From: DATJLY01 sp963773665
GTDB taxonomy: Bacteria; Pseudomonadota; Alphaproteobacteria; ATCC43930; CGMCC-115725
Length of the DNA stretch: 64,000 nt
NCBI GenBank assembly: GCA_963773665.1
Contig: CAVZBZ010000002.1
Coordinates: 1 to 64,000, forward strand
Direction: 5' to 3'
Below, piece by piece: positions 47,480 to 56,883 of the stretch; position 1 is the first letter of the stretch; every line of letters starts with the position of its first letter. Below the pieces are notes generated by a model, which saw nothing but the letters and a program-made list of their open reading frames with translations, made no database searches and had not been told where the DNA came from. The translations under genes were made by a program, and so were the position numbers.

Positions 47480-50400
47480 ATGAATTCATATATCGCGGCA
47501 GTCCGCAAATGCGGGCGCATGGTCAGGCTGTTTCTTCTCCTGCTCATTCTCGGCAGCGCCGGAAGTCACCAGGCGCGGGCCAACGGGGTCGTGTCTACGG
47601 TCGGCAATGGCCAGATCGTGTACGGATCAGTTTCCGGCACTAACTTTGATACGTATTCCTTTCCCGTGGCATCCACCGGGTCCGAGATCGTCTGGACCAT
47701 CACCACGACCAGCGCCCACAACTCACGATTTGAGGGCGAGGCCGAGCTTTACAAGCCAAGTGGCACCGTCGATGGCGGGACCGCTGGTTTCTATTTTGCA
47801 AATGACTACGTAGGCACCGGTACTATCGCGGCGGGCACGTGGAAAATTGAGGTCAGCAATTATGTTGGCTCTACTTATCCGACGGTCTCCGGCAGCTACG
47901 CGCTCCAGGTCTTCGTGCTGCCCGGCCTGCCTGCCCAATCCGGCGGCGTTGGCGGCGGTCAGATGAACGTGGGACAGACTTATGATGGATCGACAAATCT
48001 GGGAGCCACTAACGTCTATAATTTCAACGGCGTTTCCGGCAACAACTACACCCTCACGCTCACACGGGTGAGCGGGTCATCAGCCAACTACGATCCTTGG
48101 ATGGCGTGGTCAAACTCGACCGGCTCCGCCATCGTGAACGACTTCACCACCTCAACCCTTACCTATACCCATGCCGCCACGACCGGACCCTATACGGTTC
48201 TTGTCAATCAGCTTTACGGCAATGGAAACAATTCCGGCGACTATTCGCTTGAAGCTTCGGGTACGGGTACATCGCAGCCCGTCGCCGGCAAGCAGGATGG
48301 CGGGCGCTGCATCCCCTGCGAGGAAGCGGCAAAAGCGCGGGCGGCGGGAGAGGGGCCTCCGCCGCAAAGCGGTGACATCGCTTCAAACGGGGGAACCAAC
48401 GCCGGCACCGACCCGATCAATATCGCCACCGGGAATCTCTACGAAAACGTGACGGACTACACGACGGTCGGCACAAATCCTCTGGCGCTGGTTCGCTCCT
48501 ATAACAGCATGTCGTACACGCGCAACGGCTACCCGACCCTGATGGGGCCGAACTGGCGCACCAATTTCGACCGCTACATCAGGGTCGTTTCAGCCAGCCA
48601 GGCCACGGCTGAGCGCCCTGATGGACAGATCATCAATTTCGCTCTGAGCAGCGGCACGGGAACACCGGATAGCGATGTTGATGTCAAGCTTACATATTCC
48701 GGCAGCACATACACGCTGACCGATTCCGACGACGTGGTGGAAACCTACACTGTCACGAGCGGCAAAGGGAGTGCTGAGTACCATCGCGTGGCCCAACGGC
48801 TACACCCAGACATTCAATTACACGAGCGGCGTGCTGACATCCGTGTCGGATTCCTACAGCCGCTCGCTGTCCTTCACCTATACCAGCGGCGTGCTGACCG
48901 GCGTGACGACGCCCGACAGCGCGACGCTGACCTATGGCTACACGACAACCGCGGGCCAGAGCCTGCTGACTTCCGTCACCTACAACACCAGCCCCTCAAC
49001 CAGCCAGACCTACGTCTACGGAAACACCAGCTATCCGTTCATGCTGACCGGCATCACGGACGAAAATGGCAACACGCTTCGCCTCATGTACCTATGACGG
49101 GCAGGGGCGCTGCACGGTGGCCGAACACGACGGCGGCGCGGACGAGTATCAGGTGTCCTATGACGATTCCACCGGCAACCGCACCGTCACCGGGCCGCTC
49201 GGCAACGCCGAGACCTACAAATTCACGTCCTCGAAGAATATGCTGAAGGTCAACGAGATCGACCGCGCCGCGAATTCTCCGGTCGCGTCGGCCACGCGCA
49301 CTTTCACCTATGATACCAACGGCTATCTCGCCACCGCGACCGACTGGAACGGCAACTCGACCCACTGGACCAACAACAGCCACGGCCTGCCGACCAGCAT
49401 CACCGAGGCTTATGGCGCGGGCGTCGCGCGGACGACGACGATTTCCTATGACTCGACCTGGGTCCACAAACCCTACACGACGACCAAAACCAACGTCACC
49501 ATCGACGACCGCTACAATGCCACGCACAGGCACACTGACTAGACCATACGCTGACCGACACGACGGGCGGATCGACCAACGGCGAGACGCGAGGTCTGGA
49601 CTTATACATATAACGGCACCGGCGAGATGCTGACCGCGACGTTCCCGCGCACCGGCACGACCGTCAAGAACACGTACACATATTCCAGCGGCGCTCTGGC
49701 CAGCATCACCGACCAGCTCAGCCACGCCATCACCATCAGCACCGCCAACGGCACCGGCCAGCCGACGAAGATCACTCGACGCCAACAGCGTCGAGACGGA
49801 TTTCGTCTACGACAACCGCAACCGCCTGACCAGCAAGACCGTCAAGGCCGGCACCAACGAGGTCACCGGCATCACCTATATCGGCTCGGGCCAGCCCAAC
49901 GTCATCACGCTGCCCGATTCCAGCACGATCACCTACGGCTACGACAACGCGCAGCGCCTGACCACGATCACCAACACGGCGGGCGAGACGATCAACTACA
50001 CGCTCAATGCCGCGGGCAAGCCGACGACGACGACGATCAAGGATTCCGGCGGCACCACGAAAAAATCCTGGACCGCGACCTATGACGTGCTCGGCGACAT
50101 GCTGACCCGCGTCGGCGCGGGCGGCGCCGGCGCAGACCACCACCTATACTTATGACGGCAATCAGGAACCGCACCTCCGCGAGGACGCCAACAGCAAAAC
50201 GACCAGTCTGGCTTGGGACGCGCTCAACCGCCCCTCGACCGTCACCGACCCGCTTTCGCACACGGCCGCGCCGACATACAACAATCTCGACTACGTCACG
50301 GCGCAGACGGACTTCCTCGGCTATTCGACCAGCTACACGCGCGATGCCTTCGGCAACGCCATCGCCCGAATCAAGCCCGGATACCGGCTCATGGTCCTTC

Positions 50401-52352
50401 ACTTTCGACGAGGACAACAACGTCACCGGCATCACGGATGCGCGCAGCGTCGCGAGCACCGAACACGTTCGACGCCGTGGACCGGCTGACCGGCGTCAGC
50501 ATCACCGGCTATTCCGGCGAGGCCGAAACCTTCACCTATGACGACACCACGTCCGGCAACAAGGGCATCGGGCGACTGACCAGCTGTCAGCGATGAGTCT
50601 GGCTCGACCAGCCGCGTCTTCGACAATTTCGGCAACATGACGTCGGAAACACGCGTCATCGGCGGCGAAGACCTACACGATCGTCGTACAGCTACGATCT
50701 CGCCAACAGGCTGACCGAGATCATCTATCCGTCGGGCCGCTACGTCGACTACACGTATGATTCTCAGCGGCTACCTGACGACCGTGACGACCAAGCCCAG
50801 CTCGCGGCGGCAGCGTCACGACGCTGGCCAGCAGCATCACGCATAAACCGTTCGGCCCGATCACCGGCTTCACCTACGGGAACAGCGAGGCGCTGACAAA
50901 AACCTACGACAACAATTACTGGCTCTCGACGCTGAACACCGTCTACAGCGGCACTTACGTGCAGGAGTTGTCTTACACGCAGGACAACGCCGGAAACCTG
51001 ACGGCCATCACCGACACACTCGACAGCACGCAGGAATGAAACCTTCGGTGTCGACGACCTCAACCGCCTGCACACCGCGTCGGGAAAATACGGCAGCCGC
51101 ACCTATACCTACGATAACAACTCCAACCGCGCGACCGAGGTGATCGGCGGCGGCGCGACCTACACCTACAGCAATACCGCCAGCAAGAACCTGCTGGCGT
51201 CCTACACCGACGGCACGAACACGCGCAACTTCACCTACACGGCCAACGGCAACATGGCGACCGACGACCGGACCTTCATCGGCGGCGGCTCGGTGTCCAA
51301 CACGTTCGGCGGCAGGGACCGGCTTGAAAGCCAGACTGTCAACAGCCAGGCCGTGACCTTCAAGATCAACGCCTTCGGCCAGCGCGTCTCGAAAGCCTTC
51401 TCGGGCACGACCACGCACTACATTCACGATATTCGCGGCAACATCATCGCCGAGGCCAACGGCTCGCACCGGCGCGACGACGGTGGAATACGTCTGGATG
51501 GAAGGGCAGTTGCTGGCGCAGATCGACAGCTCCGGCAACATTGTCTATGTCCACTCCGACTACGTGAACAACCCGCAGAAGATCACGAACCCCAGCCGCA
51601 CGCTCGTCTGGGACCGGATACAGGAGCCGTTCGGCGAAGACTCCTCAACGCCGACGAACACGACGCCGACCAATCACCGGTTCCCCGGCCAGTACTTCGA
51701 CGCCGAAAACAGCCTGAACTACAATAATTTCCGCGACTATGACAGGAGCATCGGCCGCTATATCGAATCTGATCCTATGGGACTCGCGGCTGGGCCAAAT
51801 TTGTTCGGCTATGCCAGCCAAAATCCCACGCAGCGAACTGATCGACGGGGATTGGATGACCTTGAACAAACCCCTCAGGAACGAGATCAGGCGGCTGCGC
51901 TTAACCTCGCTTGGAACATGATGCTGGCGGCTGAGCTGGAAGCGTATAATGCAGTCAGCGCGCTGGTGAATTCACTTAAGAGCACTGAGGATAATCAAAG
52001 CAATTGCCCATGCAAAAGCGGCACCACTGACTTGTATCATGGCACCCCTAATAACTACTCGGATATCCAAAATAATGGCCTCGATCCCAACCACAGTAAT
52101 GGCGTCTCATATGTAACCCCAGATCCCAACGCGGCACAGAATGCGGCTGATCGAGATGTGTGGCCGGCCAGCGAGAACTCGGGTGTGGTCAAATCAACCG
52201 TATCTACAAAGGAATTGCAGGACCTTCTAGATAGTGGCGATATGGTGTGCCGGAATTGGAATGGCTTTGGAGGCGGACTGCCGGACACTCCCGAATATCA
52301 GTTAAGCACCCCAGATGCTTATGACCTGTTCAACAAAGGCATCGTGAAGTAG
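47480..52352 (+). pseudogene. Rhs-repeat polymorphic toxin with ADP-ribosyltransferase-like tip, frameshifted
   Basis: ATG 47480 leads to a signal peptide (MVRLFLLLLILGSAGS, then ARA), a PPC-like beta region, then DPINIATGNLYENVTDYTTV, the start of an Rhs/DUF6531 core. Many YD-type repeats follow across at least a dozen one-base breaks (48765 to 51475). The core ends at ENSLNYNNFRDYDRSIGRYI and SDPMGLAAGPNLFGYAS. The variable tip (from about 51960) has DLYHGTPNNYSDIQNNGLDP, GVSYVTPDPNAAQ and a late Glu, an ADP-ribosyltransferase-like H...E layout. The tip frame is open. A Sec signal instead of a PAAR domain suggests export without T6SS. Confidence 0.72.
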
Positions 52353-52360
52353 GTGTATCG

Positions 52361-52765
52361 ATGAAAGTGATCGACCGGTACAACGTACATCTTTTGCGCT
52401 CCAAGTTCGACGCAAGATACAGCTACCACATGCCGGGCGGGGCGAAGTTTCGCAATCTGTTCGTCAACATGACTGACGGGGACGTTTACGGCACCTTCGT
52501 GTCTAACGATGAGCTGCTGATAATCTGTCATGTGGGTGCCTTCACGTTTGAACCTGTCGATGACGATAAAGTGATCATCAGGACGATGGAGGCAAGCGGA
52601 AACAAAAGAAGCGAAGGGCTAACCGAGCTTGCAGAACATGAGCAGCTGGTTGTCTCGGCTCAATGCCGTTTAAAAATGTCATGCGTCCGGGCAGGAACGG
52701 TACAAATAGTCGGAACACCAGACTTGTTGCCACCGGAAGATAAGAAGAACCGGGACAGCAAATAG
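52361..52765 (+). CDS. Probable immunity protein for the Rhs toxin
   Basis: ATG 52361 (MKVIDRYNVHLLRSKFDARY) starts eight bases after the toxin stop. It encodes 134 residues, acidic and without a signal peptide, as expected for a cytosolic immunity protein matched to the adjacent toxin tip. I recognise no family. The assignment rests on order, spacing and size. The frame is intact, and GC is lower than in the Rhs core, as is usual for toxin-tip/immunity pairs. Confidence 0.6.
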   Translation: MKVIDRYNVHLLRSKFDARYSYHMPGGAKFRNLFVNMTDGDVYGTFVSNDELLIICHVGAFTFEPVDDDKVIIRTMEASGNKRSEGLTELAEHEQLVVSAQCRLKMSCVRAGTVQIVGTPDLLPPEDKKNRDSK

Positions 52766-52802
52766 CCCTCCGAGAAGCAAGATGGCGCGATTAACCGTTG
52801 CT

Positions 52803-52968
52803 CTATCGTGCCCTATGGCCGAAAACCGGGACCGATTTTGGCCTAAGTCCTTGAACTGCAAAGAGTAGATAAAATTGGTTGCAGGCCCCCGCAACCAACG
52901 AGACCCGTACATCACCAGATGTACGGGTTTTTCCTTTTGTGGACCCGAGCTGCATCAACGCGGCTAGA
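52803..52968 (-). pseudogene. Serine recombinase, extreme C-terminal fragment
   Basis: Read on the minus strand from the CTAG at 52965-52968, this segment gives ALMQLGSTKGKTRTSGDVRV and VSLVAGACNQFYLL, and stops at TAG about 52803. It continues exactly the frame broken at 55428, if the IS481-type element and one CTAG are removed (GELHGAL...AALMQLG). It is therefore the displaced end of the same chimeric recombinase gene. Confidence 0.55.
52905..52933 (+). terminator. Intrinsic terminator after the immunity gene
   Basis: CCCGTACAT (52905-52913), CACCAG, ATGTACGGG (52920-52928) followed by TTTTTCC is a strong plus-strand terminator, 140 bases after the immunity gene. The same bases are codons of the recombinase end on the minus strand, so the hairpin may be fortuitous. 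Confidence 0.5.
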
Positions 52969-53156
52969 TGTGGAGCCTCAACAGGTTGTCCCCGGATAGA
53001 CCGAGGCGGCTGATGGGTGGTTTTGCTGCCAAGCTACCATGTGGTCGATGCCAGTTATAGCGATGCGGCCATCGCGGCAGCTCGACGGTTCGCTGGTCTG
53101 AGTGGGTGTAGGCACGGGCGTAAGCCCACTCCCTGAGCGCTGTTTGGATGAAGCGC
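52965..53156 (-). pseudogene. IS481-family transposase, C-terminal part (split)
   Basis: Minus-strand frame RFIQTALREWAYARAYTHSD, then HRPHGSLAAKPPISRLGL and DNLLRLHI, is the end of an IS481-type transposase. Its other part lies at 54573-55341 beyond an inserted IS256-type element. The stop codon TAG is supplied by the CTAG target sequence, not by the element itself. Confidence 0.8.
53149..53156 (+). repeat. 8-bp target duplication, left copy
   Basis: TGAAGCGC is repeated at 54573-54580. The pair flanks the IS256-family element exactly, and 8 bp is the usual duplication length of that family. Confidence 0.9.
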
Positions 53157-54572
53157 GGTCGTGTCCCCGGTGGTGGTGTAGGAGCTGTGGGTAAGTAGCC
53201 TGCCGCAGCGACCGCAAGAGTCAGGCGGCGGCGGGCTACTTATCCACGGCGGTGGCCACCGCGGTGTTCTTCGGTAGGGTTGGGTTGCGACACGCAACTC
53301 TGACCTGGAGACCACCACGATGACCGACGACAAGATCGCGCTTCGCGAGCTGCTGGAAAAGGGCTCTGACGCGACGTTCCTTCGCGAGATGATCGGCTTT
53401 GCCGCGACCCGTCTGATGGAGTTGGAGAGCGAGAGCCTGTGCGGCGCCGGGCACGGCGAGCGCAGCGATGCCCGGCGCAACCATCGCAATGGCTATCGCG
53501 ACCGCGACTGGGAGACCCGCGCCGGCACGGTCGAGCTGCGCATTCCGAAGCTGCGCCGGGGCAGCTACTTTCCGGGCTTCCTGGAGCCGCGCCGCACCGC
53601 CGAGAAGGCGCTCACGGCGGTCATTCAGGAGGCCTACGTCCAGGGGATATCGACCCGCTCGGTGGACGAGCTGGTGAAGGCCATGGGCATGGAGGGCGTC
53701 AGCAAGAGCCAGGTCTCGCGGCTCTGCGGCGAGATCGACGAGCGCGTCAAAGCCTTCCTGTCGCGGCCGATCGAGGGCGAGTGGCCGTATCTCTGGCTCG
53801 ATGCGACCTACGTCAAAGCGCGCCGCGACCACCACATCGTCTCGGTCGCGGTCATCGTCGCGGTGGCCGTGAACACCGACGGGCGCCGCGAGGTGCTCGG
53901 CATGACCGTCGGTGACAGCGAAGCCGAGCCGTTCTGGATCGGGTTCCTGCGCGGCCTGCGCCAGCGCGGCCTGCGCGGCGTCAAGCTCGTCGTCTCCGAC
54001 GCGCATGACGGGCTCAAGGCCGCGATCACCAAGATCCTCAACGCGACATGGCAACGCTGCCGCTTCCACTTCATGCGCAACGCCATGGCGCATGCGGGCA
54101 AGACGCAGCGCCGCATCGTCGCCGCGTGGATCGGCACGGCGTTCGCCGAGACCGACCCCGAAGCGGCGCGAGCCCAGTGGCGCAAGGTCGCCGACCAGGC
54201 CCGGCCGCGAGTGCCCAAGCTGGCGGCCCTGATGGACGACGCAGAGGCCGACGTGCTCGCCTACATGGGCTTCCCGGCGCCGCACCGCGCCCAGCTCTGT
54301 AGCACCAACCCGCTGGAGCGGCTCAACAAGGAGATCAAGCGCCGCAGCGATGTCGTCGGAATCTTCCCCAACGAAGCCGCCGTCATCCGCCTCGTCGGCG
54401 CACTGCTGCTCGAGCAGAACGACGAATGGGCCACCACGCGACGCTACATGAGTCTGGAGACGCTCGGTGCCGTGAGCGATACTGCCCTCGTCAGCTTGCC
54501 AGCCCTGGCAACCTGACGGCGGTCCAACCCGCCGGCGAGCACTGCTCTTACACCACGCCCTGGGGCACGATC
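53157..54572 (+). mobile_element. IS256-family insertion sequence, 1,416 bp, complete
   Basis: The boundaries are set by the TGAAGCGC duplications. Terminal inverted repeats are imperfect: GGTCGTGTCCCCGGTGGTGG at the left and, reversed, GATCGTGCCCCAGGGCGTGG at the right. It contains one intact transposase gene on the plus strand, so it could be active. It has inserted into the IS481-type transposase just after the codon for its catalytic Glu (GKAERF). Confidence 0.92.
53320..54516 (+). CDS. IS256-family (Mutator-like) transposase
   Basis: This 398-residue intact protein opens MTDDKIALRELLEKGSDATF. The DDE residues lie in LWLDATYVKARRD, LVVSDAHDGLKAAITK and NPLERLNKEIKRR, the last also giving the family signature around the Glu. 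FLREMIGFAATRLMELE at the N-terminus and LRRGSYFPGFLEPRR are typical of the group. It cuts and pastes or copies the surrounding 1.4-kb element. A ribosome site GGAG lies ten bases upstream. Confidence 0.95.
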   Translation: MTDDKIALRELLEKGSDATFLREMIGFAATRLMELESESLCGAGHGERSDARRNHRNGYRDRDWETRAGTVELRIPKLRRGSYFPGFLEPRRTAEKALTAVIQEAYVQGISTRSVDELVKAMGMEGVSKSQVSRLCGEIDERVKAFLSRPIEGEWPYLWLDATYVKARRDHHIVSVAVIVAVAVNTDGRREVLGMTVGDSEAEPFWIGFLRGLRQRGLRGVKLVVSDAHDGLKAAITKILNATWQRCRFHFMRNAMAHAGKTQRRIVAAWIGTAFAETDPEAARAQWRKVADQARPRVPKLAALMDDAEADVLAYMGFPAPHRAQLCSTNPLERLNKEIKRRSDVVGIFPNEAAVIRLVGALLLEQNDEWATTRRYMSLETLGAVSDTALVSLPALAT

Positions 54573-55341
54573 TGAAGCGCTCGGCCTTTCCATTAGTCTG
54601 CGGCGTATAGGCCCTGGTGCGAATGTGCTTGAGGCCGAGCCTTCGGCAGGCGTCGCGGAAAGCGAAGGATCTATAGCAGGACCCGTTGTCGGTCATGACG
54701 CGATCGACCGTAACGCCGAGTTCGGCATAGTAGGCGACAGCGGCGTCCAAGAAGGCCACGGCGCTGCCCTTGCGCTCATCGGACATAACCCGGGCAAAGG
54801 CGACCCGCGATGCGTCGTCGATGCAGACGTGGACGAACTCCCAGCCGACGCCGCGATGGCTGCTCTGACCGGTCCGATCGCCGGTGATGCGATGGCCGAC
54901 CTGGTTGAAACGCCCGAGCTTCTTGATGTCGATATGGATGAGCTCGCCGGGCCGGTCGCGCTCGTATCGCCGGACAGGCTCGGCAGGCTCCAAGGCCTTC
55001 AGCCGGTTGAGGCCCAGGCGGCGAAGCACCCGGGACACGGTCGCTTCCGACACGCCGCATTCCGTCGCGATCTGCGCACCAGTCCAGCGTTCGCGGCGCA
55101 GCGCCTCGATCCCAACCACGACGACCGCGGGCGTTGGGCGACGCACGCGATGCGGCCGTGAGGAGCGATCGCGCAGGCCCGCTGCACCTTCGGCGTGGAA
55201 ACGGCGCACCCACCTCCGCACCGTCTTCTCACACACGCCCATCGCTTCCGCGACGAGCCGCGGCGCCTCGCCCTCGACAACGCGCCCTACCATGACCCCT
55301 CGACCTGCCGGTGTCAGCCGGGCATTCTTGTGAACGTCCAT
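54573..55341 (-). pseudogene. IS481-family transposase, N-terminal part (split)
   Basis: ATG 55341 opens MDVHKNARLTPAGRGVMVGR. It has an HTH region (AEAMGVCEKTVRRWVRRFH), the first DDE Asp in LIHIDIKKLGRF, the second in RVMTDNGSCYRSF and the Glu in TNGKAERF, after which the IS256-type element begins. The last third is at 52965-53156. Joined, the protein would have about 317 residues. The upstream poly-C run provides a GGGG ribosome-like sequence on the coding strand. Confidence 0.88.
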
Positions 55342-55427
55342 TCGGCCCCCCCCCCAGGAAAAAGATGCGTTAGCAACATCAGTTTCCTCGGTCGGGACCG
55401 AGTGGACAACCTATTGAGAGTTCACAT

Positions 55428-55968
55428 CTAGGGCACCGTGCAGCTCCGCGCGTACCTCGCCGCGCTTCTCGCCCGGATGCAGCACGAAACGGTTGACGAG
55501 GCCGCGCAGCGCCACAGCGGCGTCGCCTCGGATCCAGGGGTCGTCGAGCGCCGTCTCGAGTTCGGCCACCTTGCGTTGGTAGACCTCGGCGAGGTTCGGA
55601 TGGAGCGCCGGCGGCGCCGACGTGGTCGCCGCTTTTGCGATGTCGGCGGTCAGGCCTTCCAGTTTCGCCTCAAGTTCCAGCAAGCGGTCCTTGGTCGTCG
55701 CAGTGATGATGCCCTGCTCGATTGCGTCCACCACCTGGGCGATACGACAATTCACATCCGCAAGCGCGGATTCGAAGGCGGCGAGTTCGTGCCGATTTTG
55801 AGCCGTCTGCCGATTCCATTCCTCGGTGAATTCCCGCACGAAGATGCCAATCAACTCCGGCGTCAGGAGCTTGTCCTTGATACCTGAGAGGACGCGGCGC
55901 TCGATCGCCTTGCGCGACACGGTACGGATATTGGTGCAGGTGCCGCGGTTGACATGATCGGCGCAGGC
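55428..55968 (-). pseudogene. Serine recombinase C-terminal region, fused to nitroreductase fragment
   Basis: From about 55968 the minus-strand frame reads CADHVNRGTCTNIRTVSRKA, the zinc-ribbon of large serine recombinases, then ERRVLSGIKDKLLTPELIGI, a long coiled coil and VNRFVLHPGEKRGEVRAELH. The catalytic N-terminal domain is absent. Upstream the same open frame encodes a nitroreductase tail, so the gene is a chimera formed by deletion or recombination. Downstream it is cut by the IS481-type element at CTAG 55428-55431. The rest is at 52803-52968. Confidence 0.7.
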
Positions 55969-56134
55969 ATACCCGACAGTCTGAGCGAAGGTCGCGAACT
56001 GCTGGTCCGGCAGTTTCAATGCGCGGGCGAGCTTCGGATAGTCCACGGCACCCCGGAACACTGTCGCGAGGCCTTCTGAGGCACAGAAGAGATAGACATT
56101 CTGGCCGATGAAGCCGGTGTCGGGCGATCCCGCC
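55969..56134 (-). pseudogene. Nitroreductase-family C-terminal fragment
   Basis: The minus-strand frame GSPDTGFIGQNVYLFCASEG, then LATVFRGAVDYPKLARALKL and FATFAQTVGY matches the end of nitroreductase (SagB/ThcOx-like) proteins as I know them. It runs without a stop into the serine-recombinase zinc-ribbon. The 5' part of the gene is missing beyond about 56134, where a HicB-like fragment on the other strand begins. No product is expected. Confidence 0.55.
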
Positions 56135-56138
56135 CCCT

Positions 56139-56306
56139 TCCGTCGAGCCGGCGGAGGGGTACAGCGGCAAGTGGCAGCTTCACGCGCCGAAATCGCCGCA
56201 TCGCCGCCTCGCCGAGCGCGCCAAGCGCGAGGGCGTCAGCCCTAACACCCTTGCCGTCACGCTGCTGGCGGAAGGCCTCGGCGAACGCTCGGCGCATGGC
56301 GACTGA
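56139..56306 (+). pseudogene. HicB-like antitoxin C-terminal fragment
   Basis: The plus-strand frame EPAEGYSGKWQLHAPKSPHR, then RLAERAKREGVSPNTLAVTL and LLAEGLGERSAHGD, ends TGA 56304-56306. The YSGK, SxHRxLAExAxxEGVSxN pattern is the C-terminal ribbon-helix-helix of HicB-family proteins. The N-terminal part is missing, and no hicA is seen. It is one of five truncated genes packed between 55.4 and 56.65 kb. Confidence 0.6.
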
Positions 56307-56515
56307 GCAGGAGACCCCTTTTCACCTCGATGATGAGCACCGCGCGCGGGTCAGAGATTGCCTGAGCAAAGAGGCGCTGTCCCTCCCGCCCGATCGCCTC
56401 GAACAGTTCATCGGCGGTATCGAAGCATCGATCGCCCATTTCCACGCGACCCCACATGAGGCCTCGTTTCGCGACGCGCATGACGCGCTGCGAGAGCTCC
56501 ATACGTTAGCGAGGT
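56296..56515 (+). pseudogene. Hypothetical protein, N-terminal fragment
   Basis: ATG 56296 overlaps the HicB-fragment stop and opens MATEQETPFHLDDEHRARVR, continuing LPPDRLEQFIGGIEASIAHF and DAHDALRELHTLARF. Protein-like sequence ends abruptly near 56515, where an acyl-carrier-protein fragment begins on the opposite strand. The family is unknown. It was probably coupled to the hicB gene when both were whole. Confidence 0.45.
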
Positions 56516-56648
56516 TCAGGAAATCGATCGAGTCGATGTCGAGCTCTTCGCGCAGATCGGCCCCGGGTACCAAAGTGGCGGCGTCGGTCTCGGGGGCGAT
56601 GCGGCCGAGTTCGTCGCTCAGGATCGTGCTGATCTCGTCGCGGGTCAT
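56508..56648 (-). pseudogene. Acyl carrier protein, N-terminal fragment
   Basis: The minus-strand ATG 56648 gives MTRDEISTILSDELGRIAPE and LREELDIDSIDFLNLANV. DSIDFLN carries the Ser that takes phosphopantetheine in acyl carrier proteins (DSL-type motif). The gene stops being ACP-like about two residues after this motif, at the junction with the 56296 fragment, so the helix III end is lost. An upstream minus-strand reading (56833-56645) overlaps its start and is not recognisable. Confidence 0.6.
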
Positions 56649-56883
56649 AGCGTCTCCGGGTCCTGCAGGCGGCGGTCGATATCGGCGAGCAACAAGGCGC
56701 CGCGGTGCCCGTCGCTGTCGGCGGACCGTCCGCACCGGTCACTTGCCGATGCGCTCCCGTCCTGACCGACAACGACAGAATTGCCCGTGCTGATCGTGGT
56801 ATCATCCGTCCGGGGCTGCGACTTGACATTCATACCATTTGTAGAATTTGCCTGATCTCCTTCGGTACCGCCGGGGAAAACTC

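Larger units (their letters stand above)
52969..55427 (-). mobile_element. IS481-family insertion sequence (interrupted by IS256-family element)
   Basis: CTAG flanks both ends (52965-52968 and 55428-55431), the usual IS481-type target. The ends are imperfect inverted repeats: ATGTGGAGCCTCAACAGGTT at the left and, reversed, ATGTGAACTCTCAATAGGTT at the right. Without the nested element the length is about 1.03 kb, normal for the group. It interrupts a serine recombinase fragment. It carries a run of ten C (about 55347-55356) just before the transposase start, a possible slippage site. Confidence 0.85.

Noticed and set aside
53236..55341. Minus-strand 701-residue ORF starting with an IS481-type transposase
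   Set aside because: Only the first 250 residues are transposase; the rest is the antisense of the inserted IS256-type transposase gene.
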